The notes: generated from the letters alone by a model not told the origin. A DNA stretch of 64,000 bases from Solitalea longa (GCF_002920915.1 NZ_PQVF01000010.1:113252-177251), one strand, 5' to 3'. Shown: positions 18,486-27,029, counted from the stretch's first letter. A program made the numbers and translations.

Positions 18486-19706
18486 ATGTCGATACTTAAA
18501 AAAATTTCCTTATTTGCTTCTGCCGCTATCGCTACATTGTACACCAATGTAGCAATGGCGCAGACTGCAACTGCAGAGGCAGGTGCTGACGCAGCTAAGG
18601 CTGCTGCCCGCACTGAAATGTGGCTTACCGTTGCATTCTACATTTTAATGTTCGTAGCTGCAGGCTTTATTTTAGGAGTTGTTGGTCGTGCTTTAAAAGT
18701 TTACGAACTAACGGCTTCTGCTACCAAAAAGAAAGGTCTTAACTGGAACTCCATTAATGCTTCCATCATTTTGGTAATTGGTTTCTTAGGACTTTACGGT
18801 GCTTTCTGGGAATTGAATGCTCATGGAGGTTGGCTCTTACCTGATCCTGCTTCTAAACATGGGGTTCAAACCGATAATTTATTGCATGTAACTTTTTACA
18901 TCACCTTTACCGTATTTGTTTTAACACACTGTGTATTGTTTACTTATTTATTCCTATACAGAGGTCGTAAAAACAAAAGAGCTTACTACTATCCTCACAA
19001 TGATAATCTGGAGAAAATCTGGACGATGGTTCCGGCGGTAGTGTTGAGTATCCTTGTTTTCTTCGGATGGAAAACCTGGACCAGCATTATGTACCCTGGT
19101 GACTTAAAAGACGCTATCAAAGTTGAAGCAGTAGCTGAGCAGTTTAAATGGACCGTTCGTTATGCTGGTAAAGATAACTTGCTTGGTCCACGTAACTATC
19201 GTTTAATTGGCGGCGACAATGTGTTAGGTGTTAAATTTGACGATAAAACTTCACATGACGACTTTTTTCCTCAAGAAATTGTATTGCCGGTAAATAAAAC
19301 AGTTCAGTTCCAGTTTGGCGCTAAAGACGTGATCCACTCGGCTTATATGCCGCATTTCCGCGTGCAAATGAACTGTGTACCAGGTATGAACACTTACTTT
19401 ACTTTCACTCCAACCATTACTACTAATGAAATGCGTTCGAAAGTAAATGATGCTAAGTTTGATTACCTGTTGTACTGTAATAAAATTTGCGGTGCATCAC
19501 ACTTCAATATGAAGTTTGTGATTAAAGTAGTTAGCGATAAAGAGTATAGAGCTTGGTTAAAAGATCAAACACCTTTCTGGGTGAAGAAAAATGAAAAACC
19601 TGCTCCGGCTGAAGCACCTGCTGCTCCAACAGCAGTTCCGGCTGATTCAACAAAAGCTGATTCTACTAAAGCAGCAGATAAAACATTGGCAATTAACATT
19701 AAGTAA
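18486..19706 (+). CDS. coxB: Cytochrome c oxidase subunit II (CuA)
   Basis: The 406-residue protein starts with a signal-like segment (FASAAIATLYTNVAMAQ). Extra N-terminal helices follow, then two canonical subunit II helices (LLHVTFYITFTVFVLTHCVL and MVPAVVLSILVFFGWKTW). The periplasmic cupredoxin domain has the full CuA ligand set in CNKICGASHFNM, with the upstream His in DVIHSAYMPHF. The tail is a low-complexity Ala/Pro/Lys stretch with a repeated ADSTK. It receives electrons from ACIII or cytochrome c and passes them to heme a in CoxA. Extra N-terminal helices are usual in Bacteroidota subunit II. Confidence 0.95.
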   Translation: MSILKKISLFASAAIATLYTNVAMAQTATAEAGADAAKAAARTEMWLTVAFYILMFVAAGFILGVVGRALKVYELTASATKKKGLNWNSINASIILVIGFLGLYGAFWELNAHGGWLLPDPASKHGVQTDNLLHVTFYITFTVFVLTHCVLFTYLFLYRGRKNKRAYYYPHNDNLEKIWTMVPAVVLSILVFFGWKTWTSIMYPGDLKDAIKVEAVAEQFKWTVRYAGKDNLLGPRNYRLIGGDNVLGVKFDDKTSHDDFFPQEIVLPVNKTVQFQFGAKDVIHSAYMPHFRVQMNCVPGMNTYFTFTPTITTNEMRSKVNDAKFDYLLYCNKICGASHFNMKFVIKVVSDKEYRAWLKDQTPFWVKKNEKPAPAEAPAAPTAVPADSTKADSTKAADKTLAINIK

Positions 19707-19729
19707 TTAGAGCGAAAAATACTATTAAT

Positions 19730-21646
19730 ATGGCTTCTCAAGTTATTTCTCCTGAGGCAGTTCATCATCACGATGTTCATGGCCACGATGCTCACGGGCA
19801 TCACCATGAATCATTCTTGTCTAAATACGTTTTCAGTATGGACCACAAGATGATTGCCAAGCAGTTCCTGATCACCGGTATCATCATGGGGGTGATCGGT
19901 ATGATACTGTCGATTCTTTTCCGTATTCAATTAGCATGGCCAGATAAAGAGTTTCCTTTACTAGAAGTAATTTTAGGTAAATGGGGCGAAGGAGGCCGTT
20001 TAAATCCGGCATTTTACCTTTCATTGGTAACCATTCACGGTACCATCATGGTATTCTTCGTGTTAACGGCTGGTTTAAGTGGTACCTTCTCTAACTTATT
20101 GATCCCTTATCAGGTTGGAGCAAGAGATATGGCTTCTCCATTCATGAACATGCTTTCATACTGGTTCTTCTTCTCGGCCAGCGTGGTAATGATCTGTTCA
20201 TTCTTCGTTGAAACTGGTCCTGCAGGTCCGGGATGGACTATCTATCCTCCTTTGTCAGCGTTGCCTAAAGCAATGCCTGGTTCAGGAACAGGTATGACAA
20301 TGTGGTTGATCTCAATGGCAATGTTCATCGCCTCATCTTTATTGGGCGGTATCAACTATATCAGTACCATTTTAAACATGCGTACTAAAGGTATGTCGAT
20401 GACTCGCATGCCATTAACCATCTGGGGTTTCTTATTAACTGCAATTTTAGGTTTGTTATCATTCCCTGTATTATTTGCAGCTGTTATCCTTTTAATCTTC
20501 GACCGTAGTTTCGGTACCAGCTTCTATTTATCTGATATTTATATCGGTGGCGAAGCATTACCAAACAGCGGTGGTAGCCCGATCCTGTTCCAGCACTTGT
20601 TCTGGTTCTTAGGTCACCCTGAGGTATACATCATTATTATGCCTGCCTTAGGTATTACTTCGGAAGTTATTTCAACTAATTCACGTAAACCTATCTTCGG
20701 TTACCGTGCAATGATTGGTTCTTTCTTAGGTATTTCCTTCCTTTCGTTTATCGTTTGGGGTCACCACATGTTCGTAACCGGTATGAATCCGTTCTTAGGT
20801 TCGGTGTTCATGTTTACAACGTTGATCATTGCGGTTCCTTCAGCAGTAAAAACCTTTAACTACTTAGCAACACTTTGGAGAGGTAACATTCAGTTTACCC
20901 CAGCCATGATGTTCGCTATTGGTTTGGTTTCATTCTTTATCACTGGTGGTGTAACCGGTTTATGGTTAGGTAACCCTTCAATTGATATTAACTTACACGA
21001 TACGTATTTCGTAGTAGCTCACTTCCACATCGTAATGGGTTGTTCGGCTATCTTCGGTATGTTGGCTGGTGTTTATCATTGGTATCCAAAAATGTTTGGT
21101 AGAATGATGGATAACAAGTTAGGTTATTTACACTTCTACTTAACATTCATTTCAGCGTACCTGGTATTCTTCCCAATGCACTTTATGGGCTTGGATGGCG
21201 TTCCTCGTCGTTACTATACCTTTACTGAGTTTGAAATGTTTACCAAATGGATCGCCTTGAATAAATTCATTACGCTTGCAGCTATTTTAGGTGCTGTGGC
21301 GCAGGTTTTATTCTTGTATAACTTCTTTGTAAACATCTTTAAAGGTAAACGTGCTCCGCAAAATCCTTGGCACTCAAATACTTTAGAGTGGACTACTCCA
21401 GTAGAACATTTCCATGGCAACTGGCCAGGTGAAATTCCTGCAGTTTACCGTTGGCCATATGACTATAGTAAACCAGGTGCTGAAGAGGATTTCATTCCTC
21501 AAACAGTTCCATTGTCAGAAACGGTAAGCTCTAATACTCCTCACGATTTCGGTTTCCACGGAGACGAATCACAGTTTGTGCATGAGTATTATCAGCCAAA
21601 AAATGTATCGGCTGCAGTAGAGCAAAATGCTCCACAGGCTAATTAA
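19730..21646 (+). CDS. coxA: Cytochrome c oxidase subunit I (heme-copper oxidase)
   Basis: The 638-residue polytopic protein has the heme-copper signatures: a helix-II His in THGTIMVFFVLTAG, the CuB site GHPEVYI with the His-Tyr pair, HHMF, and the heme ligands in DTYFVVAHFHIVMG. It is an A-type oxygen-reducing, proton-pumping oxidase. The first 30 residues are unusually rich in histidine (HHHDVHGHDAHGHHHESF), a possible metal-binding leader. It follows coxB by 23 bases. A strong hairpin comes directly after its stop. Confidence 0.96.
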   Translation: MASQVISPEAVHHHDVHGHDAHGHHHESFLSKYVFSMDHKMIAKQFLITGIIMGVIGMILSILFRIQLAWPDKEFPLLEVILGKWGEGGRLNPAFYLSLVTIHGTIMVFFVLTAGLSGTFSNLLIPYQVGARDMASPFMNMLSYWFFFSASVVMICSFFVETGPAGPGWTIYPPLSALPKAMPGSGTGMTMWLISMAMFIASSLLGGINYISTILNMRTKGMSMTRMPLTIWGFLLTAILGLLSFPVLFAAVILLIFDRSFGTSFYLSDIYIGGEALPNSGGSPILFQHLFWFLGHPEVYIIIMPALGITSEVISTNSRKPIFGYRAMIGSFLGISFLSFIVWGHHMFVTGMNPFLGSVFMFTTLIIAVPSAVKTFNYLATLWRGNIQFTPAMMFAIGLVSFFITGGVTGLWLGNPSIDINLHDTYFVVAHFHIVMGCSAIFGMLAGVYHWYPKMFGRMMDNKLGYLHFYLTFISAYLVFFPMHFMGLDGVPRRYYTFTEFEMFTKWIALNKFITLAAILGAVAQVLFLYNFFVNIFKGKRAPQNPWHSNTLEWTTPVEHFHGNWPGEIPAVYRWPYDYSKPGAEEDFIPQTVPLSETVSSNTPHDFGFHGDESQFVHEYYQPKNVSAAVEQNAPQAN

Positions 21647-21658
21647 ATATTAAAAAAT

Positions 21659-21696
21659 TTGGGTAGCGTAAACATCGGTTGACGCTACCCAAACTT
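21659..21696 (+). terminator. Hairpin terminator or attenuator between coxA and ctaA
   Basis: TTGGGTAGCGT and ACGCTACCCAA (21659-21669 and 21682-21692) pair perfectly, and the loop can extend the stem with one mismatch. ACTTTT follows. The T tail is short, so partial read-through into the maturation genes is plausible. Confidence 0.65.
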
Positions 21697-21707
21697 TTAT
21701 CCTTACA

Positions 21708-22787
21708 ATGCAGAGTAAATCCGAAAGAAAATTCTTATCAGTTTGTGTTACGGCCATAGTGCTCACCTTTTTGGTAATTATTGCCGGCGGGGTGGTAAGA
21801 AGTACAGGTTCAGGTATGGGTTGCCCCGACTGGCCTAAATGTTTCGGACATTATATTCCGCCTACAACCATTGATGAATTAACCTTTTCTGAAGGGAAAT
21901 CCTTTAAGAAAGGTTATATCGTAATTTGGAACGAGGCGCTGTACAAAGCAAAGCAAGATTTTACTACAGGAAAGGATTTCAACCCAAATGATTGGGAGAA
22001 ATACACCAAGCATGATTATGCAAAGTTTAATGTGTATCATACCTGGACAGAGTATGTAAACAGGCTTACGGGTGTTCTTTTAGGTTTTGGCGCAATTGCA
22101 ACGGTAATTTTTGCAATTCAGTTTATTAAAACAAACAAGCAGAAAGTCTTTTGGCTAAGTCTTTTTAATTTATTTCTAATTGGATTTCAAGGCTGGCTCG
22201 GGGCTAAAGTTGTTGAAAGTAACCTTAAAGCTTATATGGTTACCATTCATATGTTAGTAGCGTTGATTATTTTGGCTCTTTACATAATTATTTATGAAAT
22301 AGCCAGAGCGAGAAAATTAATGCATACCGACTTTGATGGGGTTAATGTAAAACGAATCAAATGGGCTACCATCGTATTAATGCTGCTTACCGTTGTTCAA
22401 ATGCTTTTGGGCACACAGGTAAGAGAAGTTATTGATGAGATCTCGGCTGTATTGAATCAAGCAGGTCGTGAGCAATGGGTAAGTAGAGTAGGGTGGCTGT
22501 TTTTCTCGCACCGCGAATTAGCCATAGTGGTTTTATTATTAACTGTAATGCTTTTTGTTTGGGGCCGAAAAACAGGTAACGATTTGTTCGCATCGGTGTT
22601 TAAATACAATGCAGTATTAGTATTGCTTCAAATTTTAACCGGGGTAGTTTTAGCATGGATGGCATTGCCTCCGGCATTTCAAGCCTTGCACCTTGTTTTT
22701 GGCTGTTTATTGTTTGGATTACAGTTTTGGGCTGTATTGTTTTTGTTAAAAATTAAAGCGACAGGTAGTGTTGCTGTTAAAGTATAA
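21708..22787 (+). CDS. ctaA: Heme A synthase (CtaA/COX15)
   Basis: The 359-residue protein has about eight membrane helices and the family signature FLVIIAGGVVRSTGSGMGCPDWPKCFG cut here as VVRSTGSGMGCPDWP, including the conserved cysteine pair. Heme-ligand histidines lie in VYHTWTEYVNRLTG, TIHMLVAL, FFSHRELA and ALHLVFGC. It converts heme O to heme A for CoxA. There is a loop insert of about 70 residues between the first two helices (HYIPPTTIDELTF onward). It starts 16 bases after the coxA hairpin and is the first of the maturation genes. Confidence 0.94.
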   Translation: MQSKSERKFLSVCVTAIVLTFLVIIAGGVVRSTGSGMGCPDWPKCFGHYIPPTTIDELTFSEGKSFKKGYIVIWNEALYKAKQDFTTGKDFNPNDWEKYTKHDYAKFNVYHTWTEYVNRLTGVLLGFGAIATVIFAIQFIKTNKQKVFWLSLFNLFLIGFQGWLGAKVVESNLKAYMVTIHMLVALIILALYIIIYEIARARKLMHTDFDGVNVKRIKWATIVLMLLTVVQMLLGTQVREVIDEISAVLNQAGREQWVSRVGWLFFSHRELAIVVLLLTVMLFVWGRKTGNDLFASVFKYNAVLVLLQILTGVVLAWMALPPAFQALHLVFGCLLFGLQFWAVLFLLKIKATGSVAVKV

Positions 22788-22792
22788 GAAAA

Positions 22793-23698
22793 GTGTTGTT
22801 AGAAAAATCAGTTAGGGCCGATATATCAACCGTAATTGCTGCCAAGTATGCCGATTATTCGTCATTGGTAAAAATGCGTTTGAGCTCTCTTGTCGTGTTT
22901 ACGGCTGCTATTTCGTATCTCTATGCCGACAAAGGGGTGGAGATAATGGATTGGTCAAAGTTTATTTCATTAATAATTGGAGGATTTCTGGTAACAGGAT
23001 CAGCCAATGGGTTTAACCAGGTTTTGGAACGCAACCTCGACAAATTCATGAAGCGTACACAAAATCGTCCATTACCTTCGGGTCGCATGTCGGTAGTTGA
23101 AGCGCTTATAGCGAGTTTGTTAATGGGTATTTCAGGTATTTTAATTCTGGGTTACCAGGTAAATTATCTTACTGCGTTCTTTGGCATATTCTCCTTGCTT
23201 TCATATGCGTTTATTTATACGCCTTTGAAACAGGTATCGCGTTTGGCTGTGTTTGTAGGAGCAATTCCGGGAGCAATGCCTCCTTTATTAGGCTACGTTG
23301 CCAGTGCTAACCATTTTGGTATGGAGCCAGGTTTATTGTTCGCAGTTCAGTTTGTTTGGCAATTCACGCACTTTTGGGCGATCGCCTGGTTGTTGAACGA
23401 AGATTATAATAAAGCCGGATTTTACTTACTACCATCATTATCGGGAACTACTAAAGCAAGTGCTTATTGGATCATGGCTTCATCAATCATCCAGATTCCG
23501 GTGAGTGTGCTTTTGTATAGCTTTCACTATGTTGGCGTAATTTATTTGATTTCGGCGATTGTAATGGGTGTTTGGGGACTCTATCCGGCGTACAAGCTGG
23601 TTAAGAATTGTGATGCCGTATCGGCCAAGAAAGTGATGCTAACTGGATTCCTGTATATCACGGTAATTCAGGTAATGATGTTAATAGATAAGATTTAA
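22793..23698 (+). CDS. ctaB: Protoheme IX farnesyltransferase (heme O synthase, CtaB/CyoE)
   Basis: The 301-residue UbiA-superfamily enzyme has the first Asp-rich motif in NQVLERNLDKFMKRTQNRPL and the second region in NEDYNKAGFYLLPS. It farnesylates heme B to heme O, the substrate of CtaA. The start is a GTG at 22793: no ATG precedes the conserved YSSLVKMRLSSLVVF segment that family members need. It is six bases from ctaA and four from the next gene. Confidence 0.93.
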   Translation: MLLEKSVRADISTVIAAKYADYSSLVKMRLSSLVVFTAAISYLYADKGVEIMDWSKFISLIIGGFLVTGSANGFNQVLERNLDKFMKRTQNRPLPSGRMSVVEALIASLLMGISGILILGYQVNYLTAFFGIFSLLSYAFIYTPLKQVSRLAVFVGAIPGAMPPLLGYVASANHFGMEPGLLFAVQFVWQFTHFWAIAWLLNEDYNKAGFYLLPSLSGTTKASAYWIMASSIIQIPVSVLLYSFHYVGVIYLISAIVMGVWGLYPAYKLVKNCDAVSAKKVMLTGFLYITVIQVMMLIDKI

Positions 23699-23701
23699 GT
23701 T

Positions 23702-24277
23702 ATGCAAGATATAGTGATGAATACAGAAGAAACTAAACTGAACATCCGTCCTATAAAATTTGTAATGTGGCTGTTTATTGTTGCAAGCATTATGTTGTTT
23801 GCGGCTTTTACATCAAGCTACATTGTTAGAAGGGCTGAGGGTAACTGGGTGGAATTTGAGTTGCCTAGTTTGTTCATGTTGTCGACAGTGTTAATTATTG
23901 CCAGCAGCGCCACCATGCACTGGGCTTATCTTTCAGGTAAGAAGTTGAACTTTGCCAGCCAAAAAATGGCTCTTTGGTTAACAATAGTGCTGGGTATTGC
24001 ATTTCTTATTTGCCAGCTACTTTCGTGGAAGCAGTTGGTTGCCGAGAGGGTTTATTTTGTCGGAAATCCTTCAGGCTCGTTCTTATATGTAATATCGGGT
24101 TTGCACGGAGCACACATAATTGCAGGTATTGCAGTTTTATTAGCGCCGCTAATTGGTGTTTACCGTAATATTGCCCAGGTTAAGAATATGTTAAGATTAG
24201 AGCTGGCCTCTATATTCTGGCATTTTCTTGACATTTTATGGATTTATTTATACGTTTTTTTACTTTTGAACCACTAA
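23702..24277 (+). CDS. Cytochrome c oxidase subunit III-like protein, first copy
   Basis: The 191-residue membrane protein has five helices (starting FVMWLFIVASIMLFAAFTSSY) and the subunit III ending GLHGAHIIAGIAVLL and FWHFLDILWIYLYVFL. Subunit III stabilises the catalytic core. Bacteroidota oxidase operons usually hold two such genes, this shorter one first. An in-frame ATG at 23717 is a possible alternative start. Confidence 0.9.
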   Translation: MQDIVMNTEETKLNIRPIKFVMWLFIVASIMLFAAFTSSYIVRRAEGNWVEFELPSLFMLSTVLIIASSATMHWAYLSGKKLNFASQKMALWLTIVLGIAFLICQLLSWKQLVAERVYFVGNPSGSFLYVISGLHGAHIIAGIAVLLAPLIGVYRNIAQVKNMLRLELASIFWHFLDILWIYLYVFLLLNH

Positions 24278-24287
24278 AATTTAACTA

Positions 24288-24974
24288 ATGAGTACTGTTG
24301 CACACTTAGAAGAAGAAGTTAAATCGAGTGCTTGGAGCGGTGGAAAGTCTCCATTCTCGGTTGAGTATGGCAAGCTGATGATGTGGTTTTTCCTCTTGTC
24401 AGACGTCTTTACTTTTTCGGCATTATTGATTTTTTACGGCGCAATGCGCTTTAAAAGCCATAGCTGGCCTGATCCTGATGTAGTATTTAGATCGGTTCCG
24501 GGAGTTGAGCATGGCGAATATCCATTGGTATTCGTGGGTATTATGACATTCATCCTTATTGCCAGTTCAGTTACCATGGTGTTGGCAGTAGAAGCCGGTC
24601 ATCGTAACTCTAGAAAAGAAGTTTTAAACTGGATGTTTTGGACTATTTTGGGTGGTATTACGTTCTTAAGTTGTCAGGCTTGGGAGTGGTCTCACCTGAT
24701 GCACGAAGGAATGACCCTTCACCACAATCCATTCATTAATGCCGACGGTTCTACAGGTGCTGTTCAATTCGGTCAATTATTCTTTGTAATTACCGGGTTC
24801 CACGGGTTCCACGTATTTACCGGTGTGGTGATCAATATCGTTATTACCATTAACGTATTATTAGGCACTTATGAGCGTCGTGGTCATTATTTAATGGTTG
24901 AAAAAGTTGGTTTGTACTGGCACTTTGTAGACCTTGTTTGGGTATTCGTTTTTACCCTGTTCTATTTAGTTTAA
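24288..24974 (+). CDS. coxC: Cytochrome c oxidase subunit III, second copy
   Basis: The 228-residue protein has five helices, with the subunit III motifs FFVITGFHGFHVFTGVV and YWHFVDLVWVFVFTLFYLV at the end, plus CQAWEWSHLMHEGM before them. It is a core subunit of the aa3/caa3 oxidase. It begins 10 bases after the first subunit III gene. The two differ mainly in a loop inserted here (HSWPDPDVVFRSVPGVEHGE). Confidence 0.92.
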   Translation: MSTVAHLEEEVKSSAWSGGKSPFSVEYGKLMMWFFLLSDVFTFSALLIFYGAMRFKSHSWPDPDVVFRSVPGVEHGEYPLVFVGIMTFILIASSVTMVLAVEAGHRNSRKEVLNWMFWTILGGITFLSCQAWEWSHLMHEGMTLHHNPFINADGSTGAVQFGQLFFVITGFHGFHVFTGVVINIVITINVLLGTYERRGHYLMVEKVGLYWHFVDLVWVFVFTLFYLV

Positions 24975-25002
24975 TCTGTTAACTTCTGAAATTTTATATA
25001 AA

Positions 25003-25350
25003 ATGTCAGCACACGAAACTACTGTATCACACGAACACCACGGAGAGCATGCCTCAATGACTAAATCATTGATCTGGAAAGTGTTCTTTATTTTATTGGG
25101 TGTAACCCTTGTTGAGTTCTTTATAGCATTATATGCTTTGCCTCACCATTGGTTTTCACAAGAAATCGCAAACTTTGTTTATATCGCCTTAACCATTGTT
25201 AAAGCGGCTTATATCGTGGCTTATTTCATGCACTTAAAGTTCGAGAAAGTCGGGCTTATTATTAGTGTAGTATTGCCAATTGTATTTTTGGTGTATTTTG
25301 TGGCCTTAATGATTATAGAAGGTAACTATTTATTATTTGCAATTAAGTAA
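25003..25350 (+). CDS. Cytochrome c oxidase subunit IV-type small membrane protein
   Basis: The 115-residue protein has a His-rich N-terminus (ETTVSHEHHGEHA) and three helices with the COX4/CyoD-like signature FVYIALTIVKAAYIVAYFMHLKFE. It is a small non-catalytic oxidase subunit. The Sco-like gene begins two bases after its stop. Confidence 0.9.
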   Translation: MSAHETTVSHEHHGEHASMTKSLIWKVFFILLGVTLVEFFIALYALPHHWFSQEIANFVYIALTIVKAAYIVAYFMHLKFEKVGLIISVVLPIVFLVYFVALMIIEGNYLLFAIK

Positions 25351-25352
25351 CA

Positions 25353-26000
25353 ATGAATACAAGGATAAGTCTTTCTAAAAAAGCCGTTATCCTGTTTTTC
25401 GTGTTTCTTCTTCCGGTTATAACTTATTTCTTGTTAAAATCGGGTCAGAATATGTATAAGCCACTTCCGGTCTATGGACCTAAAGAAGTGGCTTCTACTT
25501 TTCATTTAAAGAAGGGAAGAAAAATTCAGGATACCATTTATCACACGATTAGCTATTATCCATCGGCCGATACAGGTAAGATCATAATGGCAAATTTTCT
25601 GTTAACCGACGATGCCTTTGGAAATAAGGCCGCTAATGAGCAAACCTGGCGCTTGGTCGACTACTTTAAGAAGAACCCTAAACTTCAATTTGTAACCTAC
25701 GCAGCCAATAATCAATGGCTGGTGGATAGCAATAAAAACGACAATTGGAAAGTAATTTACGCTCCAATTGATTCATTGGGCAGTATTGCTCAACAACAGT
25801 ATTTATTGAACGAGGTGAAAATCGACAGTTTAACAAAAAAATATACTGCTTCACGCAGGTTTATTATGCTCGATCAACATCATCGCATTCGGGGTTTTTA
25901 TAGAATGGAGAACCGTTATAACATTGATACGTTAATGGATGAGGTTAAAGTTTTAACAGTAGAGTTGATCAGAGAAGAAGACGATAAAAAACTTAAGTAA
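25353..26000 (+). CDS. SCO1/SenC-family-like protein lacking all cysteines
   Basis: The 215-residue protein has an N-terminal membrane anchor (AVILFFVFLLPVITYFLL), then the Bacteroidota Sco lead-in MYKPLPVYGPKEVAS and KIQDTIYHTI. A thioredoxin-like domain ends with RRFIMLDQHHRIRGFYRM, matching the Sco C-terminal strand. Where Sco proteins carry the copper-binding CxxxC, this one has FLLTDDAFGNKAANEQ; there is no cysteine anywhere in the chain. Sco proteins deliver copper to CuA, so copper chemistry here must differ or be lost. It is inside the oxidase operon, two bases after subunit IV. Confidence 0.75.
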   Translation: MNTRISLSKKAVILFFVFLLPVITYFLLKSGQNMYKPLPVYGPKEVASTFHLKKGRKIQDTIYHTISYYPSADTGKIIMANFLLTDDAFGNKAANEQTWRLVDYFKKNPKLQFVTYAANNQWLVDSNKNDNWKVIYAPIDSLGSIAQQQYLLNEVKIDSLTKKYTASRRFIMLDQHHRIRGFYRMENRYNIDTLMDEVKVLTVELIREEDDKKLK

Positions 26001-26029
26001 GGATTTAGCTATTAGGATTTAGGATTTAG
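26001..26029 (+). repeat. Three copies of GGATTTAG between the Sco-like and DUF420 genes
   Basis: GGATTTAG occurs at 26001-26008, 26015-26022 and 26022-26029, inside the 102-base gap. Similar short intergenic repeats are common in Bacteroidota; no function is evident. Confidence 0.5.
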
Positions 26030-26102
26030 TTTTTACAAATGATTGGCTAGGTTGTAAAATGGATCCTGATTCCTGTCTCTTTGTTCTTTTATCCAATAGA
26101 AG

Positions 26103-26678
26103 ATGTCAGAAAAATTATTATTCAGAATTGTTGCCGGTGTATCGGTATTTGTATTTGTGGTGGTGGTATTGTTGAATCGGAAAGTTTTGCCTGCACCCGC
26201 AGTTGATCCTTCTTCTATTTTAATTTTACCCAAACTTAATGCCTTTATTAACGGAACTTGTAGTGTTCTTCTGTTGCTTTCACTGTATTTTATTAAACAA
26301 AAGAATATTGCAGTTCATAAAAAGTTAAATCTTACTGCTTTCTTCCTTTCAAGCTTATTCCTGGTATCGTATATCACTTATCACTGGCTGGCTCCCCAAG
26401 AAGCTAAATTCGGAGACTTGAATGGTGATGGAATTGTTGATCCCGCAGAACTAACAAAGGCTGGTTCAGGACGAACTGTATACCTGATCATTTTAATTAC
26501 TCATATTGTTTTAGCGGCCCTTGTTTTACCAATGGTATTGCTTTCATTTTACTGGGGACTTAAAATGGAGGTGACAAAGCATCGTAAGATCACACGTTGG
26601 AGTTACCCGATCTGGTTATATGTAACCATTACCGGTGTGGTAGTTTATCTGTTAATTTCGCCTTATTATTTAAAATAG
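26103..26678 (+). CDS. DUF420 membrane protein with an EF-hand-like loop (oxidase assembly)
   Basis: The 191-residue protein has five membrane helices with the DUF420 pattern (NGTCSVLLLLSLYFIK, YITYHWLAP, ITHIVLAALVLPMVLLSFYW, KITRWSYPIWLYV). DUF420 proteins YozB/CtaM are needed to form heme-copper oxidases in Firmicutes, and the position after the Sco gene suits that role. Between helices three and four there is a DLNGDGIVDPAE segment. It matches the twelve-residue EF-hand calcium loop at positions 1, 3, 5, 6, 9 and 12. Position 8 is Val where Ile is usual. Confidence 0.82.
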   Translation: MSEKLLFRIVAGVSVFVFVVVVLLNRKVLPAPAVDPSSILILPKLNAFINGTCSVLLLLSLYFIKQKNIAVHKKLNLTAFFLSSLFLVSYITYHWLAPQEAKFGDLNGDGIVDPAELTKAGSGRTVYLIILITHIVLAALVLPMVLLSFYWGLKMEVTKHRKITRWSYPIWLYVTITGVVVYLLISPYYLK

Positions 26679-26731
26679 CAAACATTTTAAGTTCATAAAT
26701 GGTTATTTTTGAAGTTATTAAAAGAGTTATG

Positions 26732-27004
26732 ATGAAAAAAACGGTTGTTGCATTACTGTTTGCATTTATACTTATCGGCATGCTTCCGGAGTCATCTAAA
26801 GCTCAATGCCCTATGTGTAAATCATCTGTTGAATCATCAATAGAAAAGGGTGGGAAAACAGGAACCGGACTTAATAACGGTATTTTATATTTATTGGCAG
26901 CACCATATATTGCTGTTGCAGGGGTTGGTTTAATGTGGTATCGTAATTACCGACGTAAAAACGTTAATATCAATATTCCTGATCAAGAGCTTAATTTAAA
27001 TTAG
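26732..27004 (+). CDS. Small secreted CPMC protein with C-terminal membrane helix
   Basis: This 90-residue protein has a clear signal peptide (VALLFAFILIGMLPESSKA) and, right at the predicted mature N-terminus, QCPMCKSSVE. A Gly/Lys linker and one helix follow (GILYLLAAPYIAVAGVGLMW), ending in a basic cytoplasmic tail. I recognise no named family. It is the last gene of the oxidase maturation series and is followed by a terminator. The CxxC pair could bind copper or handle thiols; that is inference. Starts at 26729 (ATG next to this one) or 26699 are possible, but only the later ATGs give a normal signal peptide. Confidence 0.7.
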   Translation: MKKTVVALLFAFILIGMLPESSKAQCPMCKSSVESSIEKGGKTGTGLNNGILYLLAAPYIAVAGVGLMWYRNYRRKNVNINIPDQELNLN

Positions 27005-27029
27005 TCGAAGAGGTCACTCTTCGATTTTT
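27005..27029 (+). terminator. Terminator at the end of the oxidase operon
   Basis: TCGAAGAG, loop GTCA, CTCTTCGA, then TTTTT. The perfect 8-bp stem begins at the base after the CPMC gene stop. Confidence 0.8.
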
